Positions 1 through 6,554 of a stretch of DNA of 9,721 bases are shown here, piece after piece. Numbering within the stretch: the stretch's first letter is position 1; each line of letters starts with the position of its first letter. Below the pieces are notes generated by a model. That model was not told where the DNA came from. It did not search any database and saw only the letters and a list, made by a program, of their open reading frames with translations. The stretch lies in assembly GCA_030741455.1 (NCBI GenBank), contig JASLVI010000050.1, forward strand, positions 1 through 9,721, written 5' to 3'. This stretch comes from Candidatus Poseidoniaceae archaeon (GTDB lineage Archaea; Thermoplasmatota; Poseidoniia; Poseidoniales; Poseidoniaceae). The position numbers and the translations under genes were made by a program.

Positions 1-543
1 CAAACGGATGTTGTTTTGAAACTTCTAGAACCCACTTCTAAAGGCCGCTTAAGTGATTCATGGCAAGATCCTGAGCAAGAAATGGATGATTTGGAAGCTC
101 TTTTTGCGGAGGTAGATTTGGATCGAAAACCAAATCCGGACTGGCCAGATACACCTGATTACGCAACCATGGTCCTCTATGAGGATCATTCCGATCAAAG
201 AAATTCCAAGATTTACCTCGGACATACAGACTCCGGCAAAAATCCTGTTCTAATACACATGGGAATACTAAGGTCCATCCAAAACGGGTCGAGAGAAACT
301 CTAGTTAATTTGGGTACAAGAGCTGACCTAATTTCACAAGATCAAATTGAACATATATCAATAGATGAGTTAAGCAAGATTTTGATTCACAACCTTGTCC
401 TCGACAGCATGGATTTAACTCCTTCAGTTTTGATTCAACTAAGCAAGGATTCAATCTATAATTTATGCAAAATTTTCCGTATTGACGTAGCAACTGATTT
501 TCACAATAATCTTCAGTTATTGAATGAGTACCTAAATTCATGA
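1..543 (+). CDS. Unrecognised acidic protein, 3' portion (5' end outside window)
   Basis: The reading frame is open from the first base and ends at a TGA at 541-543, giving 180 codons with no stop upstream. A TTG at 16 could serve as a start, but no convincing ribosome site precedes it, so I read this as the C-terminal part of a longer gene. I recognise no family. The visible part begins with an acidic stretch (roughly codons 20-45, rich in Asp/Glu), then a short segment that looks like beta strands (IYLGHTDSG, VLIHMGI). It ends in a Leu/Ile-rich, probably helical region with recurring D-x-L and L-S-K patterns. No signal peptide or membrane segment is visible. By eye the last 250 bases are more A/T-rich than the genes further along. 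It converges on the - strand block across 544-704. That it is a real gene is fairly sure; its function is unknown. Confidence 0.65.
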   Translation, partial: QTDVVLKLLEPTSKGRLSDSWQDPEQEMDDLEALFAEVDLDRKPNPDWPDTPDYATMVLYEDHSDQRNSKIYLGHTDSGKNPVLIHMGILRSIQNGSRETLVNLGTRADLISQDQIEHISIDELSKILIHNLVLDSMDLTPSVLIQLSKDSIYNLCKIFRIDVATDFHNNLQLLNEYLNS

Positions 544-580
544 TCACCGTCAATTTAGTGTTCAAAGGGTCAATGCACAA

Positions 581-624
581 ACCCACTGATTCGTTTTGGC
601 CTTATCAGAGGGCTCGCAGTGGGT
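581..624. repeat. 8-bp inverted repeat in the convergent spacer
   Basis: ACCCACTG at 581-588 is the exact reverse complement of CAGTGGGT at 617-624, with a 28-base loop. It lies between two genes that point at each other (ends at 543 and 705). A folded RNA end, a bidirectional terminator or a small RNA would all fit. There is no long T tract directly after it on the + strand, and the long loop weakens the terminator reading. Apart from this repeat and the T-rich run nearer 705, I see nothing else in the spacer. Confidence 0.35.
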
Positions 625-671
625 CTTGTCAGACGCTACCCTTGGATACAGAATGCCGCGTACCAATTTCT

Positions 672-704
672 AAAGAATTGATTGATCAAAAATCGAATTA
701 ATTT
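672..704 (-). terminator. Possible T-rich terminator after the - strand block
   Basis: Read on the - strand, the TAG stop of the NTF2-like gene is followed by a very A/T-rich stretch that contains a run of five T (complement of 688-692) and further T-rich runs. Archaeal transcription commonly stops at T-rich tracts without a strong hairpin. The position just past the last gene of the - block supports the reading, but this is compositional evidence only. Confidence 0.3.
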
Positions 705-1223
705 CTACGATGATGCTGGTAGCGAGGAATGATGGAGAACGATGCGAAGGTTGCTTGCATCATCGAGGATGTATCCAAATGTGTACTCTACCTTTGTTTC
801 ATTTCCATCTCCATCTGTGAAGAAATAGTTGCCCATGGCAATAGCGTTAGATTCGTTTATGATGATGCCTGAATTCTCAAAACGCACAGCTATCCAGCCT
901 TTAATTGCAAATCCACTGTCTTCATCACATACATCGTTTGAGGCTACAAAATAAGACAAAGCACTCTCAAACGTTGGGCGGAATTGATCAATCGAGGCCA
1001 TTGTCGGTTTGAAGAGTACTTGGCTAAGATCATACGCGTAGAGGTGTTCAACATGTCTCGTGGCGATTTCTACATAGTTGCCTCCAGTACTGTGTGCTGT
1101 TGCAATCTTTACGATTCCATCTCCCCATTTACGCTGAGCATCTTCCACATCTGCAACAGTAATCACAAAATCACCTAATTCAAATTGAGAAAAAGGCAAT
1201 ACAAAGTCTTTCTCGGTTTTCAT
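705..1223 (-). CDS. NTF2-like fold protein of a bacterial-type family, function unknown
   Basis: A 172-residue protein from the ATG at 1223; a TTG one codon upstream would add only one residue. Conserved blocks I recognise from a widespread bacterial family of NTF2/SnoaL-like proteins are W33-G-D-G-I-V, VLFKPT (69-74), AMGNYFFT (129-136), VEYTFGY (145-151) and LHHSSLP (163-169). From memory, many relatives carry the label 'phosphoribosyl-AMP cyclohydrolase', but no HisI-type metal motif is visible and I reject that name. The fold is a cone of helices and a curved sheet around a pocket that often binds small hydrophobic ligands or forms dimers; the ligand is unknown here. No signal peptide is seen, so it is probably cytoplasmic. 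It lies 18 bases after the lipoprotein gene and could be co-transcribed or use its own promoter near 1250. Family membership is fairly sure; transfer from bacteria is plausible but unproven. Confidence 0.8.
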   Translation of the reverse strand: MKTEKDFVLPFSQFELGDFVITVADVEDAQRKWGDGIVKIATAHSTGGNYVEIATRHVEHLYAYDLSQVLFKPTMASIDQFRPTFESALSYFVASNDVCDEDSGFAIKGWIAVRFENSGIIINESNAIAMGNYFFTDGDGNETKVEYTFGYILDDASNLRIVLHHSSLPASS

Positions 1224-1241
1224 CAACGCATAGTTAGAGAG

Positions 1242-1979
1242 TTACTCGGTATATCGTAATTCAATGCGGTGTTCGACATCCACCGAATCCTGGCCTTCGT
1301 GAATGGTCAATTTGACCTCATGATTCTCAATCGGAGCGAAATGTAGTGTATTCCAGGTGACTGAATCTCCATTCTCGATGATTTCTCGATGACCCATGCA
1401 TTGACCGTCGACATTCAACACCGCCCATTCAAGATCAACATCTCTTCCATTCAATTCCAACAATGGCGATGGATTGGTTACCGTTGAATTGAGAATGAGA
1501 TAAGATGGCGGAGTTCCATCGTTCCCTGGCGTTGCATCAAAGAACAGCGATTCTGGCGCGCCAGCGCCGTCCTCAGTCCATGAGATTACTTGTTCAACAA
1601 TCAATATTTCCGTTTTAGTAATGTTTGCTCCCGTGGAGTCAATCGCAAACAATGTGACGTTGTATCGTCCATGCTGCGAGATTCCCAATGAGGCCGTTTG
1701 TTGTTCATCTGCATTGAAGGTCATGAATCGACCATCATCTGTTTCAAGACCAAAGGTTTTGATGGAAACATCTGAGTTTGATCCTGAAAAATCGAATTCG
1801 AAGGTGACTGTTGAGGACGAAACAAGTTCGCCTTGTTCGTAGACCGTTTCAATGGCGAGAAGGTTTTCATTGACTTCAACGTTTAGCGAGGTCTGAATCT
1901 TTTCATTGTTAACAAGTCCAAGACAACCGGATGTCAAAAACATGCAGGCTATTCCCAACAAGAGAATTGCTTGCTTCAT
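1242..1979 (-). CDS. Secreted lipoprotein with an Ig/PKD-like region
   Basis: The 245-residue product begins with Lys2, a hydrophobic stretch (about 4-15) and a lipobox-like LTSGC, so Cys19 is the likely lipid-modified residue and the mature protein would sit on the outer face of the membrane. Residues about 50-135 alternate hydrophobic and polar residues. They end in a strand pattern typical of Ig or PKD-like domains (RYNVTLFAIDSTGANIT), close to the 'Y-x-V-x-L-x-V-x-D-x-x-G' signature. The C-terminal half (about 150-245) appears to be a second beta domain; it includes C-x-G-H-R near residues 193-197 and ends in alternating strands. No catalytic motif is seen. The start lies 10 bases after the stop of the aminopeptidase gene, so translation is probably coupled. 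It could be a binding or scaffold protein at the cell surface. Lipoprotein status is well supported; the role is unknown. Confidence 0.75.
   Translation of the reverse strand: MKQAILLLGIACMFLTSGCLGLVNNEKIQTSLNVEVNENLLAIETVYEQGELVSSSTVTFEFDFSGSNSDVSIKTFGLETDDGRFMTFNADEQQTASLGISQHGRYNVTLFAIDSTGANITKTEILIVEQVISWTEDGAGAPESLFFDATPGNDGTPPSYLILNSTVTNPSPLLELNGRDVDLEWAVLNVDGQCMGHREIIENGDSVTWNTLHFAPIENHEVKLTIHEGQDSVDVEHRIELRYTE
1247..1258 (-). promoter_or_regulatory. Candidate TATA box for the NTF2-like gene
   Basis: The - strand reads ACGATATACC here, placing GATATA about 27 bases before the ATG at 1223. That spacing would give a nearly leaderless transcript, which is common in archaea and would explain the lack of a clear Shine-Dalgarno site. 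It overlaps the end of the upstream lipoprotein gene. Short A/T motifs arise by chance, so confidence is low. Confidence 0.28.
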
Positions 1980-1989
1980 GCCATCACAT

Positions 1990-3489
1990 TCAGTTGTTCC
2001 AGTTGGTGATCAAGTGGTACATCGTGCGTACGTGAATACCTGTTGCGCCGTTTCCAACCATCGTGTTGGTCTTAGCACCCCAGTAGGTTCCAGCAATGTC
2101 CATGTGCGCCCATGTGATTTGTTCACCATCTTCGTCGTAGTTTCGGTTTGGAACAAATTGCTTGAGGAAGGCTGCTGCGGTGTTTGCACCGCCCCATCGA
2201 CCAGCACCGAGATTGCGAGTGTCGGCAATCTTCGAATCGGTCATTTCCTTCTCGAATGCAGGGAGGAGTGGCATTGGCCAAGCTAATTCGTCAACTGCGT
2301 TTCCTGCTTCGTGAATCTTGGTGCGGAAGTCATCGTCATTGGACCATAGTCCAGTTGCTTCATGGCCCAGTGCGACAACACATGCTCCAGTAAGCGTCGC
2401 AAAGTCGATGATGAATTCAGGATCGAATTCACCAGCCTTCCACAGACCATCTGAGAGAACAAGTCGACCTTCAGCATCGGTGTTGAGTACTTCAATCGTC
2501 TTTCCAGAGAGCGTTGTGATGACATCACCGGGACGTTGTGCATTTGCAGCAGGCATGTTTTCAGCCATACAAGTGATTCCGACCACCTTGCCATCGTAAC
2601 CAGTTGAAGCGAGTGCTTGCATTGTTCCAAAGACCGTTGCAGAACCGCCCATATCGTACTTCATTTCGTCCATGTTTGCACCAGGCTTGAGCGAGATACC
2701 ACCTGTATCGAAGGTGATTCCCTTTCCAACGAGGAGTGGACAGCGACCAGGTTTTTCCTTGTTCATTTCAAAGATGACCATGCATGGTTTGCGGGATGAA
2801 CCCATCCCAACAGCAACGAGACCACCCATGCCTGCTTTCATGGCATGTTCGTAATTGATGATGGTCACTTCGACATTGTTGTATTGTTTGGCCCATTCCC
2901 ATGCCATATCGGAGAATGCTTCAGGAAACATATCGTTTGGAGGGCAGTTGCCGAGATCACGAGAGAGATGTACGCCTGATGCAACACCGCTGTGAATGTT
3001 GACGAGGGCTTCGAGTTCATCTTCTTGACCTTCATCACAGGTAATGCGGACACTTCGTTCTGCTTCTTTGTCCTCTTCCTTCTGCATTTTGTACTCATCA
3101 TAGGAGTAGTCTCGAAGGAGCATACCTTCAGCAAATGCACCCATGCAATCGATGCTTGCTCCTGAGAAACGAACCGTAAGATCGGTTCCGTGTGTCTTCT
3201 TTCGAGCAGCGACAACAGCAGCTCCAGCCTTTCGATAGGCGTGAGCATCAGCGTCTTCTTCCTTTCCGAGACCGACGAGCATGGCTTTACCACCCTCGCC
3301 TCCAAAGAGCGTCATTGTCGATTTGGCCTTACCTTTGAAATCACCTTCGGCGAGGACTCGATTGATTTGGCCCTTGAGCGCAACATGCAGTCCTGTTGCA
3401 TGTGCTTCGGGGACGATATCTGTACCTTCAAAGAGAGGTAATACAAGTGTTCCATCGATGTTGTGACTTGGGCTTACGCTGATTTGCAT
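1990..3489 (-). CDS. pepA: Leucyl aminopeptidase, peptidase family M17
   Basis: This enzyme removes N-terminal residues from peptides using two metal ions, normally as a cytoplasmic hexamer. The family signature NTDAEGRL is present. With the preferred ATG at 3489 the protein has 499 residues, usual for the family. On the numbering of a 7-residue longer TTG form (start 3510), Lys263, Asp268, Asp286, Asp345 and Glu347 are the metal ligands, and Lys275 and Arg349 the catalytic pair. Their spacing matches E. coli PepA (270, 275, 293, 352, 354; 282, 356) with a constant offset of seven. I chose the ATG because a GGTGA site lies four bases upstream (3494-3498). The N-terminal regulatory-type domain occupies roughly the first 165 residues. 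No signal peptide is visible. It follows the M14 gene by 63 bases, in which a TTTAAAT near 3551-3557 might be a separate promoter. The role is peptide breakdown after uptake or protein turnover. Confidence 0.95.
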   Translation of the reverse strand: MQISVSPSHNIDGTLVLPLFEGTDIVPEAHATGLHVALKGQINRVLAEGDFKGKAKSTMTLFGGEGGKAMLVGLGKEEDADAHAYRKAGAAVVAARKKTHGTDLTVRFSGASIDCMGAFAEGMLLRDYSYDEYKMQKEEDKEAERSVRITCDEGQEDELEALVNIHSGVASGVHLSRDLGNCPPNDMFPEAFSDMAWEWAKQYNNVEVTIINYEHAMKAGMGGLVAVGMGSSRKPCMVIFEMNKEKPGRCPLLVGKGITFDTGGISLKPGANMDEMKYDMGGSATVFGTMQALASTGYDGKVVGITCMAENMPAANAQRPGDVITTLSGKTIEVLNTDAEGRLVLSDGLWKAGEFDPEFIIDFATLTGACVVALGHEATGLWSNDDDFRTKIHEAGNAVDELAWPMPLLPAFEKEMTDSKIADTRNLGAGRWGGANTAAAFLKQFVPNRNYDEDGEQITWAHMDIAGTYWGAKTNTMVGNGATGIHVRTMYHLITNWNN

Positions 3490-3552
3490 TTCTTCACCGA
3501 TAACGCCCAACCCCTTGAGGCACTTGAAACCTTGCGAATACTTTTCAGGAAT

Positions 3553-4917
3553 TTAAAGCGCTTCCAATTCGTCTTTTCGTAGTAATGAAATCACAGCCAA
3601 GCCAACAAGAATTGTTGTTGGGCTAAACAACCCGTAGCCCACGAGGAAGCTTGCACCGTCATCATCATCGAGAACTGTAGCATTGATCTCAAGAGGCTCT
3701 GTCACCCATTTTGAGGCGTCAATGACTCGCTTTTGGTAATACAATTGCCATGACCCATCCTTCGAATAAGAGAGATTGGTAGCATCGAAAACAGCCATCG
3801 TTGAATTTGTTGCATTAACCGAAAAGAGGGACGATGTCCACGTAACCATTCCAGTTGAATCAAGGAATTGTAAAGTAGCATTGCTTGTTGAGGCACGGCC
3901 AAGATTGTTCACGTTAAGCATCACTTCTTCGTCTGATACTTGAATGTCCTGAACATCAAGACGAGCACGCCAGTACCATACGTTCGAGATAAGGTATCGC
4001 ATGACATCCATCTCTTCTTCGAGACGTTCATTCAGCGCTTCAACAGAACCAGGAACGAATTGCTCATCGTCGGTTTCAAACGTAAATGTTGGAATTCCCA
4101 TCACGCCGTATCCGTAGTCTCTGCTTGTTCCGCAATTAGGATACAGTCCTTGGTTCGCATTTTGAATCGGTATGTCTGAAATGTTGGCATGAACATCGTC
4201 TCGAATTCCGTGAAACAATTCCCAATCGGATGGTTGGCTCGCCCATTTCCCCCACGGGTAGAGAATAATCCAAACGCCAGTATGCATAGTCACATAGAGA
4301 TCTGCGTCTGTGACGTAGGTGTTCATGTATTGTGAATTCGCAGCAGTTTCTGCTTCACTGAACGCAGCACTTCCTGGTTGGGTTGTCGGACAAGTGTTCC
4401 AATAGTGGTCGTAGTTCCGATTCAGATCGACTTGATTGATGTTCCATCGCGTGTCGAAATCGTTTCCATCAGGGTTGAGCATAATCAGAACATGAAGTTC
4501 GGTACTCTGAAGCACCTCAACAACCTCTTGATTTCCTTCATTCCAGCCTTCGATGTAAAACTGCGCTGATAGCCAAGCCAATGCTGTACCGAGGTATTCA
4601 TTGCCATGATGACCACCGTCGATGTAGATGATTTCTTTCGCTTTTCCGTTGGCTTTGGTTTCCATCGACCAATCTGAGATTTGAAGGACCCAGAGTGTCT
4701 TACCAAGTTCAGAATCTCCAGCATCAATCAATTTCACGATGTCGGGGTTGTTGTCCGCCCAGTCATTCACTTCCATTGTCAAGGCTGCCCAAGTCATGTG
4801 GAGGTGATTGTCGATTGGCTCACCTGGCCAATCCTCTTCGGATGTGGCTGAAGCATTCGCCAACGGCGTGAGCCCGGCCAAAAAAAAGCAGAGCACAAGA
4901 CCGATAGCGGTACGCAT
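3553..4917 (-). CDS. Secreted, membrane-anchored M14 zinc carboxypeptidase
   Basis: A 454-residue protein that should remove C-terminal residues from peptides outside the cell. It has a signal peptide (about 1-22, probable cut after ANA) and an M14 domain (about 35-312). Visible active-site residues are H104-x-x-E107 and His212 (in TMHTG) as zinc ligands, Asn166-Arg167 (in VDLNRNYD) for the substrate carboxylate, a Tyr at 268 or 270, and the general base Glu281 (in FTFET). This matches the carboxypeptidase A set His69, Glu72, Asn144-Arg145, His196, Tyr248, Glu270. Residues about 318-415 form a CARDB-like beta domain with several N-x-S/T sites. A hydrophobic segment (about 422-446) followed by R-K ends the protein, consistent with a membrane anchor or a sorting tail. 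The ATG is preceded by GAGG seven bases upstream (4925-4928). It sits with the M17 enzyme, which suggests external digestion followed by internal digestion of peptides. Confidence 0.92.
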   Translation of the reverse strand: MRTAIGLVLCFFLAGLTPLANASATSEEDWPGEPIDNHLHMTWAALTMEVNDWADNNPDIVKLIDAGDSELGKTLWVLQISDWSMETKANGKAKEIIYIDGGHHGNEYLGTALAWLSAQFYIEGWNEGNQEVVEVLQSTELHVLIMLNPDGNDFDTRWNINQVDLNRNYDHYWNTCPTTQPGSAAFSEAETAANSQYMNTYVTDADLYVTMHTGVWIILYPWGKWASQPSDWELFHGIRDDVHANISDIPIQNANQGLYPNCGTSRDYGYGVMGIPTFTFETDDEQFVPGSVEALNERLEEEMDVMRYLISNVWYWRARLDVQDIQVSDEEVMLNVNNLGRASTSNATLQFLDSTGMVTWTSSLFSVNATNSTMAVFDATNLSYSKDGSWQLYYQKRVIDASKWVTEPLEINATVLDDDDGASFLVGYGLFSPTTILVGLAVISLLRKDELEAL

Positions 4918-4962
4918 GGTAAGGCCTCATCGTCGTGAGACAAAAACGCTTGCTAGGTTCCA

Positions 4963-5382
4963 TCACCAATCGCTGGTGAAGGCATTTGGGTTCTGGACCT
5001 TCTCTGATTCACGGGTCCAAATGGATTGTCCATCGGTTCCATAGACGTCTGCGAATGGATCAATCTCCTCGGTCTTGCGTTGTCGCTGCATGTAGGATTC
5101 AACACGCTCCTTGAGATCAGGCTTGAATTTCCAATAGTGGATACGCCACTCTCGACCGTCCCAAAGGGTTGTTTCTTCGGATTCAGTCGTCAAGAGATTG
5201 TAATCTTGAAACATGTAAAACAAGTTTCGATCGGTCGGTTCAAGTGCATTGTCGATAATTCGATTGTAGAATCCAAAGAACCCGAGTGCATGCTCTGCCA
5301 TGCCTGCAGCCACCTCGGCATCCATTTCTTCATCGATATGCTGTTGAATTGCTTGCGTCAACGATTGTAGTGTCATTCCCAT
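4963..5382 (-). CDS. Small conserved archaeal protein, DUF6015-like
   Basis: This 139-residue protein has an N-terminal helical segment (about 4-32), then AEHALGFFGF (29-38), RIIDN (41-45), a helix containing DRNLFYMFQD, and LLTTESEETTLWDGREWRIHYW (63-84, broken here by function: a short linker, then a beta pair with DGREWRIHYW at 75-84). The 'E-H-x-L-x-F-F-G', 'R-I-I-D-N', 'F-Y-M' and 'E-E-T-T-L-x-D-G-R-E-W-R-I-H-Y-W' pattern recalls a family in Thermoplasmata-related archaea that I remember as DUF6015; the label is from memory. The C-terminal 50 residues (Lys/Glu-rich, then DPFADVYGTDG) look like an extension. The arrangement of helices and a beta hairpin is reminiscent of winged-helix proteins, but I see no firm DNA-binding motif. 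The ATG at 5382 has GGTGAT five bases upstream (5388-5393); Met3 is an alternative. It is first in the - strand block. Function unknown. Confidence 0.8.
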   Translation of the reverse strand: MGMTLQSLTQAIQQHIDEEMDAEVAAGMAEHALGFFGFYNRIIDNALEPTDRNLFYMFQDYNLLTTESEETTLWDGREWRIHYWKFKPDLKERVESYMQRQRKTEEIDPFADVYGTDGQSIWTRESEKVQNPNAFTSDW

Positions 5383-5387
5383 CTTTC

Positions 5388-5393
5388 ATCACC
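5388..5393 (-). promoter_or_regulatory. Shine-Dalgarno site of the DUF6015-like gene
   Basis: On the - strand GGTGAT lies five bases before the ATG at 5382. It complements the conserved 3' end of 16S rRNA (ATCACCTCC) and favours Met1 over the in-frame Met two codons later. Confidence 0.6.
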
Positions 5394-5419
5394 CCGCCCC
5401 CGAATTTCTCCCGAGAACA

Positions 5420-5432
5420 CTATTGTATATTG
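5420..5432 (-). promoter_or_regulatory. Candidate TATA box for the - strand block
   Basis: The - strand reads CCAATATACAATA here. Transcription would start about 25 bases further on, near 5400, leaving a leader of roughly 18 bases that contains the GGTGAT ribosome site. A second A/T box (GTTAATATACC on the - strand, near 5441-5450) lies just upstream and could serve either direction. Placement fits well, but the motif is short and untested. Confidence 0.42.
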
Positions 5433-5486
5433 GTTGTCGAGGTATATTAACACATCGGCTGTTTTCCTTGTAAATCCAGTTTCAGG

Positions 5487-5499
5487 GGCGAATTAAAGC
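5487..5499 (+). promoter_or_regulatory. Candidate promoter element of the polyamine operon
   Basis: The + strand reads GGCGAATTAAAGC. The AATTAAAG core is about 25-30 bases before 5520, which would put the start of transcription just ahead of the AGGAGG ribosome site. The alternative box GTATATTAA at 5442-5450 would give a leader of about 70 bases. Which one is used cannot be decided from sequence. Confidence 0.28.
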
Positions 5500-5516
5500 A
5501 GTATTTTGGTAATACT
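5500..5516. repeat. Operator-like dyad AGTATT-N5-AATACT
   Basis: AGTATT (5500-5505) and AATACT (5511-5516) are perfect reverse complements separated by five bases. The 17-base palindrome lies just upstream of the ribosome site of the ureohydrolase gene and just after a candidate TATA-like element. A dimeric repressor bound here would block transcription of the polyamine operon. It may instead be chance in an A/T-rich spacer; six-base arms are short. Confidence 0.4.
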
Positions 5517-5527
5517 TAGAAAGCGAA

Positions 5528-5533
5528 AGGAGG
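5528..5533 (+). promoter_or_regulatory. Shine-Dalgarno AGGAGG of the ureohydrolase gene
   Basis: A perfect AGGAGG lies 10 bases before the ATG at 5544. A second site, GGAGGG at 5546-5551, lies 7 bases before the in-frame ATG at 5559 (Met6). Both starts are therefore possible; the difference is five residues. Confidence 0.55.
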
Positions 5534-5543
5534 CGCGAACCTC

Positions 5544-6542
5544 ATGGAGGGCGAGAGTATGCCGACCTTTCTTGGTCTCGACCAAGACGTGGGCGATGTT
5601 GATATTGCCGTCCTATCCTTGCCCTACGAACTGACGACATCGTACGGTCAAGGAACCGCTGAAGGACCTCGGGCCTGTCTTGAAGCTTCAGCACAGGTTG
5701 AACTGTACGATGAGCGTCTTGGTGAAGATTTACCGGCTGGGTTCTCCATTCATACCATTCCAGATTGGGATGGCCAAGAACCTACGCTCTTACAGCAACT
5801 TGATTCGATGACTGGCTATCTCGCACCATGGTTTCAAGGCGACTGCTTTCCACTCTGCCTAGGCGGAGAGCACGGTATCTTGCCCTCAATCATGGAAGCA
5901 GCTCGCCATCATCCTCTTGTCGAGAACGATCTTTCCAACCTCACCGTTGTTCAAATCGATGCGCATGGAGATCTTCGTGAGGAATTGGATGGAGAAATCC
6001 ATTCCCATGCATGCGCCGCAGCGCGTGCTCTGGATGCAGGAATTGGAGCCCTCTATCAAGTTGGAATTCGCGCATTTAGCAAAGAAGAACACGAGCGGAT
6101 GATTGACGATCCACGGATTACAACTTTCTTTGCCAAGGACACGCAATCACCTTGCGATGGAGCAAGCCATTGGTCAAAGTGGCTTGAAACGCTCTTAGCG
6201 ATGAAGGGTCCAGTACATCTCACGCTCGATATCGATGGTCTCGATGGGTCACTTGTTCCTGCTACTGGAACTCCAGTTCCTGGCGGCCTCTCCTTTTGGC
6301 AAGTTCAAGAGACCATTCAAACGCTGTTTGATGCACCTGATGCGACGATCATTAGCGCTGATGTTAATGAAATCGGAGTCCAAAAAGAGTCACCACTGAC
6401 CCAATTTACAGCAGCGATGCTTGCCACAAAGGTCGTATCAAGTCACATTCTTGCACGTAGAAAAGGGACTTGGTCGGCAACGAATCAACCACATGGCTCG
6501 GTTCGCAAACCCATACAAATCAGCCATTTTTCCAAACAATAA
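5544..6542 (+). CDS. speB: Ureohydrolase, agmatinase/arginase family
   Basis: The enzyme family hydrolyses a guanidino group to urea; agmatine to putrescine is the most likely reaction given the neighbours, with arginine or N1-aminopropylagmatine as alternatives. The product has 332 residues. Binuclear manganese ligands are visible: His110 (in GGEH), Asp139, His141 and Asp143 (DAHGD), Asp229 and Asp231 (DID). HSHA (153-156) follows the metal loop and ADVNEIG (272-278) holds the conserved acidic residue Glu276. The usual D-P-A-x-x-P-G-T-G-T-P loop is changed to DGSLVPATGTP (234-244), so Pro-Ala and Gly are replaced, which may alter substrate choice. The basic C-terminal tail (about 305-332) looks extra. 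It is the first gene of a three-gene operon with a SpeD-type decarboxylase and a DHS-family protein. The start codon is ambiguous (Met1 or Met6). Family certain; exact substrate uncertain. Confidence 0.92.
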   Translation: MEGESMPTFLGLDQDVGDVDIAVLSLPYELTTSYGQGTAEGPRACLEASAQVELYDERLGEDLPAGFSIHTIPDWDGQEPTLLQQLDSMTGYLAPWFQGDCFPLCLGGEHGILPSIMEAARHHPLVENDLSNLTVVQIDAHGDLREELDGEIHSHACAAARALDAGIGALYQVGIRAFSKEEHERMIDDPRITTFFAKDTQSPCDGASHWSKWLETLLAMKGPVHLTLDIDGLDGSLVPATGTPVPGGLSFWQVQETIQTLFDAPDATIISADVNEIGVQKESPLTQFTAAMLATKVVSSHILARRKGTWSATNQPHGSVRKPIQISHFSKQ

Positions 6543-6554
6543 GGAGATGAGTCC

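Noticed and set aside
544..704. Possible tRNA gene in the convergent spacer
   Set aside because: No GTTCRA-type T-loop, no acceptor stem pairing and no D-arm could be found around the inverted repeat.
705..1223. Phosphoribosyl-AMP cyclohydrolase label for the NTF2-like gene
   Set aside because: The conserved blocks fit an NTF2-like fold and no HisI-type zinc or Cys motifs are present.
2010..3466. Several long open frames on both strands over the aminopeptidase gene
   Set aside because: The M17 frame is certain from its complete active site. The others have no ribosome sites, atypical composition and no recognisable domains, so they are shadows.
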